From a virus, in the IMG/VR virus record IMGVR_UViG_3300020220_000422, positions 1 through 20,444 of that record: a stretch of 20,444 nucleotides of DNA. One strand, 5' to 3'. How positions within the stretch are numbered: position 1 is the stretch's first letter; each line of letters starts with the position of its first letter. Below the pieces are notes generated by a model, which made no database searches, was not told the DNA's origin, and worked only from the letters and a program-made list of their open reading frames with translations. Below are positions 13,907-20,444 of this stretch, piece by piece. The position numbers and the translations under genes were made by a program.

Positions 13907-13925
13907 GTGAGGTGCAACTCCTCAC
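13907..13925 (+). other. Second hairpin after psbA
   Basis: GTGAGG and CCTCAC flank the seven-base loop TGCAACT. It sits four bases after the preceding hairpin. The arm resembles a tRNA anticodon arm in size, but no tRNA fold surrounds it. Confidence 0.5.
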
Positions 13926-13936
13926 CTGAGTCTTGG

Positions 13937-13954
13937 CTATTGGCCCGTACGCGG
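13937..13954 (+). promoter_or_regulatory. Candidate phage RNA polymerase promoter before the capsid gene
   Basis: The site reads CTATTGGCCCGTACGCGG. ATTGG followed by CCCGTA resembles the 15-base promoter I recall for the Syn5 cyanophage RNA polymerase (ATTGGGCACCCGTAA), with three bases fewer between the two blocks. A related site (14 of 18 identical) occurs at 6701-6718 within nrdA. It lies about 105 bases before the capsid ATG. Tentative. Confidence 0.3.
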
Positions 13955-13965
13955 ATACCCTTTAG

Positions 13966-13977
13966 CCGTCATGACGG
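13966..13977. other. 12-base perfect palindrome
   Basis: CCGTCATGACGG is its own reverse complement. It could be a protein-binding site, or the stem of an RNA element when paired in trans. It is followed at once by GTCTGGAGAGACAGAC, which can form a short stem. Confidence 0.45.
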
Positions 13978-14014
13978 TCTGGAGAGACAGACAACAATAA
14001 AGCAACAAAATTTT

Positions 14015-14052
14015 CCAAGCTTGGAGAGAACGTAAAACTATTTGTTTCTCTC
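14015..14052 (+). promoter_or_regulatory. Capsid leader palindrome and hairpin containing a Shine-Dalgarno-like GGAG
   Basis: CCAAGCTTGG (14015-14024) is a palindrome. It adjoins GAGAGAA (14024-14030), which pairs with TTCTCTC (14046-14052) around a 15-base loop, ending six bases before the capsid ATG. The only purine-rich ribosome-site-like sequence (GGAGAG) lies in this stem 33 bases from the ATG. The hairpin could block it, or bring it close to the start. Confidence 0.45.
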
Positions 14053-14058
14053 AAAACA

Positions 14059-15195
14059 ATGGCTCATCAATCTGCTACTAACCCCGCACAGGTTACGTTT
14101 GGCGGTTCTAACAACCTTGCCAGCGACAATCGTGCTCTGTACCTGAAGCTTTTTTCAGGTGAAATGTTCAAAGGCTTCCAACGGGATGCCATTGCTCGTG
14201 ACTTGGTGATGAAGCGCACCCTCAAGGGTGGCAAGAGTCTCCAATTCATTTACACGGGACGCACCACTGCTGAGTACCACACTCCTGGTAACAGCATCCT
14301 CGGTAACACCGACAAGACTCCTCCGGTGGCTGAAAAGACCATCACTTGTGACGACCTTCTGATTAGCTCTGCTTTTGTGTATGAGCTGGATGAAGTGCTG
14401 GCTCATTACGATCTGCGTGGTGAAATCAGCCGCAAGATTGGTTATGCCCTCGCTGAGAAGTATGACCGCCTGATCTTCCGTGCTATCGCTAAAGGTGCTC
14501 GTCAAGCTAGCCCTGTAACTGCCGCTAGCTTTGTGGAGCCTGGTGGTACTCAGATCCGTGTTGGCTCTACTGTTAACCAGTCTGATGCTTTTAACCCCAC
14601 TGCCCTTATCGATGCGTTCTACGACGCTGCTGCAGCCCTTGATGAAAAGGGTGTGAGTTCCGATGGGCGTGTGGCTGTCCTTAACCCCCGTCAGTACTAC
14701 GAGCTGATCCAGCAAGTCGGTACAAACGGTCTGGTGAATCGTGATGTCCAAGGCACTGCTCTGCAGTCTGGCCAAGGCATTATTGAGATTGCCGGCATTA
14801 AGATCTACAAGTCGATGAACATTCCGTTCCTCGGCAAGTACGGTACTGCCTATGGCGGCACCACTGGTGTGACCGCTCCTCAAAACACTGGTTCCTTTGT
14901 GAACCCGTCGATTGAAGCCGCTACAGCTGTTGCATCGGGTAGCTTCGGTCCTCAGCAGAACTATGGCGCAGCTGCTGCGTTTGACGCAAGCTGTGGCCTG
15001 ATCTTCCAACGTGAAGCTGCTGGTGTGGTCGAGGCCATTGGCCCTCAGGTTCAAGTCACCAGCGGTGACGCTTCCATCCTGTATCAAGGTGACGTGATTG
15101 TGGGTCGCCTGGCTATGGGTGCTGATTACCTGAATCCGTCTGCTTGTGTGGAGCTGTTTGCTGGTACGGCAACTGCCCCCACCGCATTCTCCTGA
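14059..15195 (+). CDS. Major capsid protein (T7 gp10-like)
   Basis: This 378-residue protein is the main shell protein, of HK97 fold. It begins in a typical T7-like cyanophage way (MAHQSATNPAQVTFGGSNN), followed by LKLFSGEMFKGFQRD, LVMKRTLKGGKSLQFIYTGR and the E-loop-like region with AEYHTPG. Later parts include YALAEKYDRLIFRAIAKGAR, RVAVLNPRQYYELIQQ and a C-terminal GLIFQREAAGVVEAIGPQVQ. Length is close to T7 gp10A (345) and typical of cyanopodoviruses. The gene is richer in C-ending codons than its neighbours, as expected for strong expression. It has its own structured leader and is followed 16 bases later by a strong intrinsic terminator. No frameshifted longer form was seen. Confidence 0.96.
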   Translation: MAHQSATNPAQVTFGGSNNLASDNRALYLKLFSGEMFKGFQRDAIARDLVMKRTLKGGKSLQFIYTGRTTAEYHTPGNSILGNTDKTPPVAEKTITCDDLLISSAFVYELDEVLAHYDLRGEISRKIGYALAEKYDRLIFRAIAKGARQASPVTAASFVEPGGTQIRVGSTVNQSDAFNPTALIDAFYDAAAALDEKGVSSDGRVAVLNPRQYYELIQQVGTNGLVNRDVQGTALQSGQGIIEIAGIKIYKSMNIPFLGKYGTAYGGTTGVTAPQNTGSFVNPSIEAATAVASGSFGPQQNYGAAAAFDASCGLIFQREAAGVVEAIGPQVQVTSGDASILYQGDVIVGRLAMGADYLNPSACVELFAGTATAPTAFS

Positions 15196-15211
15196 TTCTT
15201 GTATCAATACG

Positions 15212-15237
15212 GGGACTCTTCGGAGTCCCTTTTTTTT
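15212..15237 (+). terminator. Rho-independent terminator after the major capsid gene
   Basis: GGGACTC (15212-15218), the stable tetraloop TTCG and GAGTCCC (15223-15229) are followed by eight T. A perfect 7-bp stem with UUCG loop and U-tract is textbook. It is placed exactly as Tphi follows gene 10 in T7, where partial termination lowers expression of the tail genes. Confidence 0.95.
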
Positions 15238-15256
15238 ATTTACCTCTTAGATAGAG

Positions 15257-15871
15257 ATGCCTGCTACTTATGCTGTGTCCACCGAACTGGATGCTGTCAA
15301 TCAAATACTGACCTCTGTAGGACAGGCCCCTGTCACTACGCTAGATCTTCAAAACCCCGAAGTCTCTATTGCACTGACAACTCTTCGGGAGGTTAACAAA
15401 CAAGTCCAAGCAGAAGGCTGGATCTTCAATACAGAACGGGGGTATGAATTAACTCCAGACAATGTTACGAACAACATTGCATATCCTGAAAATACACTTT
15501 CAATCGATATAAATACTGATAAGTACGGTGCTTCGTATGACACTGTGCGACGTGATGGTAAGTTGTACGACAGACTGAATCATACATTTGAGTGGGATCA
15601 TTCTGTCTTGTGTGATATTACCTGGCTGTTCCCTTTTATCGATGTGCCACCTGCGATCCAAAACTACATTACTGCAAGAGCTGCTCGGCTTGTGTCAGTC
15701 AAACTTGTTGGAGATAAGGAAATTTATACCCTACTTCAGGAACAAGAACTGCAAACAAGAGCAGTGGCTTTGGAGTATGAATGTAATCAAGGAGATTACA
15801 GCATCTTTGGGTGGAGGGATGGTCAAGACAATTTCAATAGTTATCAACCTTATAAAGCACTTATTCGATGA
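15257..15871 (+). CDS. Tail tubular protein A (T7 gp11-like)
   Basis: This 204-residue protein forms the ring that joins the portal to the tail nozzle. Length is close to T7 gp11 (196). Family features visible are the N-terminal ATYAVSTELDAVNQILTSVG, LREVNKQVQAEGWIFNTERG and the C-terminal VPPAIQNYITARAARLVS, a well conserved helix. The gene starts about 20 bases after the terminator T-tract, so it depends on read-through or its own signal. Its TGA overlaps the ATG of the gp12-like gene (ATGA), coupling the two tail proteins. Confidence 0.93.
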   Translation: MPATYAVSTELDAVNQILTSVGQAPVTTLDLQNPEVSIALTTLREVNKQVQAEGWIFNTERGYELTPDNVTNNIAYPENTLSIDINTDKYGASYDTVRRDGKLYDRLNHTFEWDHSVLCDITWLFPFIDVPPAIQNYITARAARLVSVKLVGDKEIYTLLQEQELQTRAVALEYECNQGDYSIFGWRDGQDNFNSYQPYKALIR

Positions 15872-18804
15872 GTACTGTTACCCAACGGATACCCAACTTC
15901 CTTGGTGGTATCTCTCAGCAAGCTGACTATCTTAAATATCCAGGCCAACTGGTAGATAGCATCAACACCTATCCTGATTATGCATTAGGTCTATTGAAGC
16001 GTCCTGGTGGAAACTTTGAAGCTGAGCTATACCAAGCAACCACAGCTGGACGTTGGTTTTCTATCCTTAGGGATGACAACGAAAAGTATGTAGCTCAATA
16101 TGCTGACAACAAGTTTCGTGTATGGAGTTTGATTGATGGCTCACCACGAGCTGTTGATATGCATACAAACACAGGCGTGCCCGGTACATGTGTTATAGCT
16201 ACATTACAAACAAAGCTGACCGAATACAACACTGCTGTAGCACTTACAAAGACAAGAACAACAGAGCTAAATACGGCACAGTCTAATTACGCACAAGCAT
16301 TGGCCGGACAGGCTACAACGCAAGTATTACTGTTTAGCATAGATACTGATTATGATGAAGAATACGATCAATCAGTAGTATCAGGTGTTATTCAAAACAC
16401 TGTTACTAATCAGTATTTTATCAAATCAAACAATGCCATACTTGGTTCAGGCACGGGAGTAATTACATATCCAGCAGGATTTAGCCAAGGCACTGAACGT
16501 ACGGATGAGTACCCGATTCTTGAGCGCCAGAACTTTAGAATCTATGAGCTTGTACAAACCGTAGCGGCAACACACACTGCAGGTCAACTGTCAACAGCAT
16601 TGAGCGCGATGACGACCGCTCAGACAAACTACAATAATGCTGTTAGTGATCAGGCTGCAAAAACTTCAGCTTACAACACACAGGTCAGCAACTGTAATAT
16701 TACAACAGTTCCAGCGAACGCTTATCTTTCTGGTGCCACAGCTGATGATATTCAGCTACTGACGCTAAACGATTATACGTTTGTATTGAATAAGGCTAAG
16801 GTGCCTGCTATGACAGCAGCTACGGTTGCTGCGTTACCACATCAGGCCTTTGTGGTTATTAGTATTGTAGCCTACAATGCTAATTATACTGTAACACTAA
16901 ACGGAACTAACTTTACAAAAACAACTCCACCTGATGTAACTGGAGGAGTAAATGATGCAGGAACTATTGCTACTGCACTTGCAACTCTAATTAATGGGTC
17001 TGGCGGTTTTAGTGCTACTGCTGTTGGGCCAGGTATTTACATATCGCATAGTTCAGCGTTTACAGTAACGACCAGAGGGTCAGCTGCAGAAGAAGGACTT
17101 TATGTGTTTCAGGATAAGATTACACTTGCAGGCAAACTACCTCTGCAATGTCGGAATGGGTACAAAGTTAAGGTTGTCAATACGACAGATGTCGATGTAG
17201 ATGACATGTGGGTTGTATTTACAACCACCAATAACCAACTGCTTGGTCCTGGTGTTTGGGAGGAAACAAACTGTCCTGGCATCACCTTCCAGCTAGATCC
17301 ACTGACAATGCCACACCAGCTTGTAAGGCAAGCAAACGGCTCGTTTAGGTACGAGCCAGTAACTTGGGAGGATCGTGAGGTTGGTGATGACAATACTAAC
17401 CCGCTTCCAAGCTTTATTGGTAACCCGATTACTAACCTATTTTTCTATAGGAACCGGTTAGGCTTTCTATCTGATGAACACGTTATTCTGAGTAGAGCCG
17501 GGGATTACTTTAATTTCTTTGCTACAACAGCACAGACAGTTACTGATGATGACCCGATTGATATTACCGCTACTTCGACTAAACCAGTTACACTTAACTA
17601 TGTCCAGTCAACCAACACAGGTTTGATTCTATTTGGACAGAATGAGCAGTTCCTACTTAGCACCGAAGCTACCGACATCCTAAGTCCAAAGACTGCAAAT
17701 ATCAACACGCTTAGTAAATACGAAGCTGACGCTGATGTAGAAGCAGTTTCACTTGGTACTACGGTTGCATTTGTTTCAAAAACAAATTTGTATAGCCGAG
17801 TTTTTGAACTGGGAAGAATTCGTTCAGATTCTCCACCCGTGATGGCGAACATCACAACATCAGTATCTGAGCTTATTCCAAGCACTATTAACACTATGAT
17901 TGCTTCTCCGGCCTTGTCAATGGTCTCCATTGGTCAGGTTGGTCAATCTACGTTATATCAATACAAGTTTTTTGATGACTCAGAGGAACGTGTTGCTAAC
18001 ACATGGTATAAGTGGACTTTAACTGGCACGTTACTTCATCAGTTCTTTGATATTAGTAGCTTTTATTCAGTCGTAGCTAATGGAGCAAAGGTACTTGTAT
18101 CTTCTTTTGACCTAACTCAAGCAAGTGACCAAGGATATCTGACACTACCTACAGGGGAACGTACTGATGTTTGCCTTGACTTCTTTAATACGAATCCCTA
18201 TCGGACCTACAACTCTGGTACTGATCAAACGACTATCTTCTTACCGTTTGACCATGTAACTGGTAAAACACTATCAGTCATTGTACTTGGTGGATTTATC
18301 GGTTCATCACCAGCTGTGTCAAGTCAATCAATCGGTGCAATTCTGTACCCAACAGTTGTCGGTACATCGGGTAACTTCTCTGTAGTTGTTGACGGAGATT
18401 ATAGAGGTCGAGATCTTATTATCGGCTACTTGTACAACATGACGGTAGAGCTGCCTAAGTTGTACCCAGGGCAACAGCCATCTGACAAGAAATGGGTGGC
18501 TGACACTACTTCAGATCTTATTATTCATCGCATCAAGGTGCAGACAGGTCTTAGTGGCCCTGTAACCTATCAAGTAAATATTACTGGTTTAGATCAGTGG
18601 GATAACGTTGTAAACGTAACGCTTCCCTATGCATATGTTCTAAATAACGTGAACATGTCAGCAACAGCCACGCACAACGTACCTATTCATCAACGTAACC
18701 GAAACCTAAGGATTCGCATTGTTGGTGATACACCATTCCCCGTCACTCTACAAAGGATGGATTGGGAAGGAAAATATAACCCACGTCATTACACCCGCCG
18801 CTAA
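15868..18804 (+). CDS. Tail tubular protein B, nozzle (T7 gp12-like)
   Basis: This 978-residue protein forms the tail nozzle. The N-terminus is the family signature (QRIPNFLGGISQQADYLKYP, then KRPGGNF), and later come FIGNPITNLFFYRNRLGFLS and ILSRAGDYFNFFATTAQTV, both typical of gp12. It is almost 200 residues longer than T7 gp12 (794). The extra length includes residues about 112-280, where two coiled-coil-like segments of similar sequence (TAQSNYAQALAGQA at 136-149 and TAQTNYNNAVSDQA at 250-263) flank a separate stretch. Residues about 280-420 look like a Thr/Asn-rich beta domain. This region may project from the nozzle and vary between phages; that role is inferred. Confidence 0.93.
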   Translation: MSTVTQRIPNFLGGISQQADYLKYPGQLVDSINTYPDYALGLLKRPGGNFEAELYQATTAGRWFSILRDDNEKYVAQYADNKFRVWSLIDGSPRAVDMHTNTGVPGTCVIATLQTKLTEYNTAVALTKTRTTELNTAQSNYAQALAGQATTQVLLFSIDTDYDEEYDQSVVSGVIQNTVTNQYFIKSNNAILGSGTGVITYPAGFSQGTERTDEYPILERQNFRIYELVQTVAATHTAGQLSTALSAMTTAQTNYNNAVSDQAAKTSAYNTQVSNCNITTVPANAYLSGATADDIQLLTLNDYTFVLNKAKVPAMTAATVAALPHQAFVVISIVAYNANYTVTLNGTNFTKTTPPDVTGGVNDAGTIATALATLINGSGGFSATAVGPGIYISHSSAFTVTTRGSAAEEGLYVFQDKITLAGKLPLQCRNGYKVKVVNTTDVDVDDMWVVFTTTNNQLLGPGVWEETNCPGITFQLDPLTMPHQLVRQANGSFRYEPVTWEDREVGDDNTNPLPSFIGNPITNLFFYRNRLGFLSDEHVILSRAGDYFNFFATTAQTVTDDDPIDITATSTKPVTLNYVQSTNTGLILFGQNEQFLLSTEATDILSPKTANINTLSKYEADADVEAVSLGTTVAFVSKTNLYSRVFELGRIRSDSPPVMANITTSVSELIPSTINTMIASPALSMVSIGQVGQSTLYQYKFFDDSEERVANTWYKWTLTGTLLHQFFDISSFYSVVANGAKVLVSSFDLTQASDQGYLTLPTGERTDVCLDFFNTNPYRTYNSGTDQTTIFLPFDHVTGKTLSVIVLGGFIGSSPAVSSQSIGAILYPTVVGTSGNFSVVVDGDYRGRDLIIGYLYNMTVELPKLYPGQQPSDKKWVADTTSDLIIHRIKVQTGLSGPVTYQVNITGLDQWDNVVNVTLPYAYVLNNVNMSATATHNVPIHQRNRNLRIRIVGDTPFPVTLQRMDWEGKYNPRHYTRR

Positions 18805-18806
18805 AT

Positions 18807-19259
18807 ATGACTAAAGAGTGTCACTCCACCTGTATTATCAGACCTGCAACTGTCCAAGATCTACCACTGATTATTAATGATCTAGTCTTACCAGGCAAAG
18901 ATGACATGAAGAGGGGTGGTTATAACCCTGCAATATCAATGCTTCTTGACTTAAAAACATATGATACAAGTGTTGCATTAAGTCCTGATAATAAACCAAT
19001 GGTACTCTTTGGTGTTAACAAAGACGGTAACGTCTGGATGCAAATGACAAATGAAGTATATAAGCATCCGCGCTTTTTAATGAAAGCAACAAAAGCTTGG
19101 TTAGCAGATCAGAAACATAAGTTGCTCTATAACTATATTGATATACAAAACACAACTCTGCTCAAGATGGTGAAGAAGCTTGGCTTCAAATTCCTAAGGG
19201 TTGTACCAATGACTTCTAACAACATTTACTACGTGGAGTTTGTACGATTATGGTCGTAA
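18807..19259 (+). CDS. GNAT-like protein in the T7 gp13 position
   Basis: A 150-residue protein with an acetyltransferase-like outline: IIRPATVQDLPLIINDL at the N-terminus, a central beta part (PMVLFGVNKDGNVWMQMT) and a C-terminal YIDIQNTTLLKMVKKLGFKF that resembles the last helix-strand of the GNAT fold. T7 gp13, encoded at the same place, has the same outline (IRPTKSTDF start, and a NTSHIRFLKTIGA segment near the end) and is an assembly-associated internal protein, not a proven enzyme. No clear acetyl-CoA-binding loop (R/QxxGxG/A) is seen, so catalysis is doubtful. It starts two bases after gp12 and overlaps gp14 by ten bases. Confidence 0.75.
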   Translation: MTKECHSTCIIRPATVQDLPLIINDLVLPGKDDMKRGGYNPAISMLLDLKTYDTSVALSPDNKPMVLFGVNKDGNVWMQMTNEVYKHPRFLMKATKAWLADQKHKLLYNYIDIQNTTLLKMVKKLGFKFLRVVPMTSNNIYYVEFVRLWS

Positions 19260-19921
19260 TAAATCCAGCCACCATCGGCATAGCTATGGGATTATTCCAA
19301 GGAGGCATGTCCTTTCTTGGAGGTGGCAAGGATAATTCAGGCGAGGTCTTTCAAAACGAGCTATCGATTGCACAAACAAATATTGCCAATCGGCAAAAAG
19401 AACGTGCAGCTGGACGAGCAAAGGTAGCTACTGAGGAACAGATCTTAGAAAATAGGGATGCTGCTAATCGAGCCTTTACTCGTGAACAAGCACGTTTTAA
19501 TGAACAGCTGTTTGGGTTTTCAATGGCTAGAAATAGCCTCATTAAAAATAGAATCCTTGCCGAGGCTCAATACAACGTTGCTGAGAGATACGGTAAAAGT
19601 GCTAAGCGATTACGGGACGTTGAAATCGTTGGTGCTTACGGTCGTCAGAATGCGTTGTTCTCAGAGAATGTAGCAAGTGCTGGGCGTCAATATCAACGTG
19701 ACATGGATGACTTTGCACGAGCACGGTATGACGCTGACCGTACAGCGGTATCTGGTCTTGCAGCTCAATTAGAAGGTTTTACACCAACAATGGCTCAAAC
19801 ATCGTATATGCCTAAGGGCAACAATATGGGTCTACGGATTGGTCAAGCTGCCTTGAGCGGGTTGCAAGGTGGACTAAGTATGTATAGTTCCTTTGGTGGA
19901 GATTTTAACCCTAAAACATAG
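19250..19921 (+). CDS. Internal virion protein B (T7 gp14-like)
   Basis: This 223-residue protein is probably ejected into the host with gp15 and gp16 to form the DNA-translocation channel through the cell envelope. It has a small hydrophobic Gly/Met-rich N-terminus (PATIGIAMGLFQGGMSFLGG), then a long Ala/Arg/Gln-rich helical body (ANRQKERAAGRAKVATEEQI, ANRAFTREQARFNEQL) and a glycine-rich end. T7 gp14 (196 residues) has the same layout. The start overlaps the gp13-like gene by ten bases, and the gp15-like gene begins nine bases downstream of the stop. The call rests on architecture and synteny. Confidence 0.85.
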   Translation: MVVINPATIGIAMGLFQGGMSFLGGGKDNSGEVFQNELSIAQTNIANRQKERAAGRAKVATEEQILENRDAANRAFTREQARFNEQLFGFSMARNSLIKNRILAEAQYNVAERYGKSAKRLRDVEIVGAYGRQNALFSENVASAGRQYQRDMDDFARARYDADRTAVSGLAAQLEGFTPTMAQTSYMPKGNNMGLRIGQAALSGLQGGLSMYSSFGGDFNPKT

Positions 19922-19929
19922 TAGAATAG

Positions 19930-20444
19930 ATGGCTAAAATTAACCCCCTACAAGAACAAGTTACCTTCCAAGGTTCAGCCAAGGGAGGTGCCTTTGATCC
20001 TTATAACGTACCAAACCCTAACGCTGGATTAGATGGCAAGCTTGCCGCAATAAATCAATCCTTTGAAAACATCAAGGAAGGTCAACGCCTCAAAGATAAT
20101 GAGAATACTCGTTACCTTGAGCAGCTTTCCAAATTCTCTGAGACACTGACTGAAACAGTTGCCCAGGGTGTCAAGTTCTACGCTGACTACGAAGAAGAGC
20201 AAGCAAACATGTTGTTTGCTGAAGATCAGCGAGCACAGGAGCTAGCCAAACTACAGCTAGAAAAGGATGAGCAAACAATTACTGATATTGACAGTGCTCA
20301 TACTCAACAAGCAACTAATTTAATCAAACAAGGTGCTCCACCTGAGATTGTGGAGCGCATGAAAGATCTTGGTGGTCTACGTGGTTACTACTACAAGCGC
20401 AACGCAGCTGTAGCTGCTGGCAAGGGGTGGGAAGCGTACATTAC
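19930..20444 (+). CDS. Internal virion protein C (T7 gp15-like), N-terminal part
   Basis: The first 171 codons of a gene that runs off the window. The protein begins MAKINPLQEQVTFQGSAKGG, then FDPYNVPNPNAGLD, then a long Glu/Gln/Lys-rich helical region (IKEGQRLKDNENTRYLEQL; EEEQANMLFAEDQRAQELAK). Position directly after the gp14-like gene and the helical composition fit T7 gp15, an ejected core protein of about 750 residues. The N-terminus alone cannot exclude a gp15/gp16 variant. The stop codon is not in the window. Confidence 0.8.
   Translation, partial: MAKINPLQEQVTFQGSAKGGAFDPYNVPNPNAGLDGKLAAINQSFENIKEGQRLKDNENTRYLEQLSKFSETLTETVAQGVKFYADYEEEQANMLFAEDQRAQELAKLQLEKDEQTITDIDSAHTQQATNLIKQGAPPEIVERMKDLGGLRGYYYKRNAAVAAGKGWEAYI

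Larger units (their letters stand above)
13855..14058 (+). promoter_or_regulatory. Structured noncoding region between psbA and the major capsid gene
   Basis: The longest gene-free stretch (204 bases). It carries, in order, two tandem hairpins, a promoter-like motif, a 12-base palindrome, a GGAGAGA repeat, a 10-base palindrome and a hairpin just before the capsid ATG. No open frame longer than about ten codons begins here. It probably combines the 3' end of the psbA message, a phage-polymerase promoter and the capsid leader, equivalent in place to the phi10 region of T7. Function is inferred from position and structure. Confidence 0.55.

Noticed and set aside
13884-13960. tRNA-like arms after psbA
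   Set aside because: One arm has a seven-base loop, but there is no acceptor stem, no T-loop consensus and no CCA-compatible end.
14155-15207. A 350-codon open frame on the minus strand opposite the major capsid gene
   Set aside because: It mirrors the codon bias of the capsid gene, has no recognisable domain, no ribosome site, and would be the only minus-strand gene.
18807-19259. A functional N-acetyltransferase
   Set aside because: The fold outline fits, but no acetyl-CoA loop motif is visible and synteny points to the gp13-like virion role.

Overview
The window is a segment of the genome of a T7-like (short-tailed, podovirus-type) cyanophage, entirely on the + strand. It opens inside the 3' end of a phage-type RNA polymerase gene and closes inside a gp15-like internal virion protein. 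Gene order follows the T7 plan: RNA polymerase, gp2.5, gp3, gp4, gp5, gp6, then gp7.3-like, gp8, gp9, gp10, gp11, gp12, gp13-like, gp14 and gp15. A set of cyanobacterium-specific and accessory genes is threaded through it: an NblA-like protein, a MazG-like pyrophosphohydrolase, ribonucleotide reductase (two subunits), a high-light-inducible protein, D1 (psbA) and an RlpA-like protein. The NblA-like gene targets phycobilisomes, and one patch of psbA has GC-rich, host-like codons. Together these suggest a phycobilisome-bearing Synechococcus-type host rather than Prochlorococcus; this host call is inference.

Positions 1-6677 carry replication and nucleotide metabolism. They hold the RNA polymerase C-terminus, ssDNA-binding protein, endonuclease I, a small unknown, primase-helicase, a small unknown, and a DNA polymerase divided into separate exonuclease and polymerase reading frames. 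An endonuclease VII-type HNH gene overlaps the polymerase 3' end. It is followed by a 47-residue basic protein, a FEN-type 5' exonuclease, the NblA-like protein, a DUF3310 (gp1.7-like) protein and MazG-like. Genes are tightly packed. Several start/stop codons overlap (TAATG, TGATG, ATGA, GTGA), and some frames overlap by 60-120 bases. Positions 6680-8793 hold the NrdA/NrdB pair, which should feed dNTPs to the phage replisome. The NrdB lacks the usual radical tyrosine.

Positions 8762-11671 hold head assembly genes (small unknown, gp7.3-like, portal, scaffold). Positions 11671-13854 are an accessory island: hli, several very small basic proteins, an RlpA-like double-psi beta-barrel protein and psbA. 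The hli and psbA products would keep photosystem II working during infection while the NblA-like protein could help dismantle antennae. Positions 13855-14058 form a structure-rich noncoding leader before the major capsid gene. That gene ends in a strong intrinsic terminator (15212-15237), as gene 10 does in T7. Tail tube genes gp11 and gp12 and internal virion genes gp13-gp15 follow.

No tRNA, CRISPR array, integrase, attachment site or insertion sequence was recognised. No gene-free stretch exceeds about 205 bases. All calls come from reading the sequence; no database search was run.
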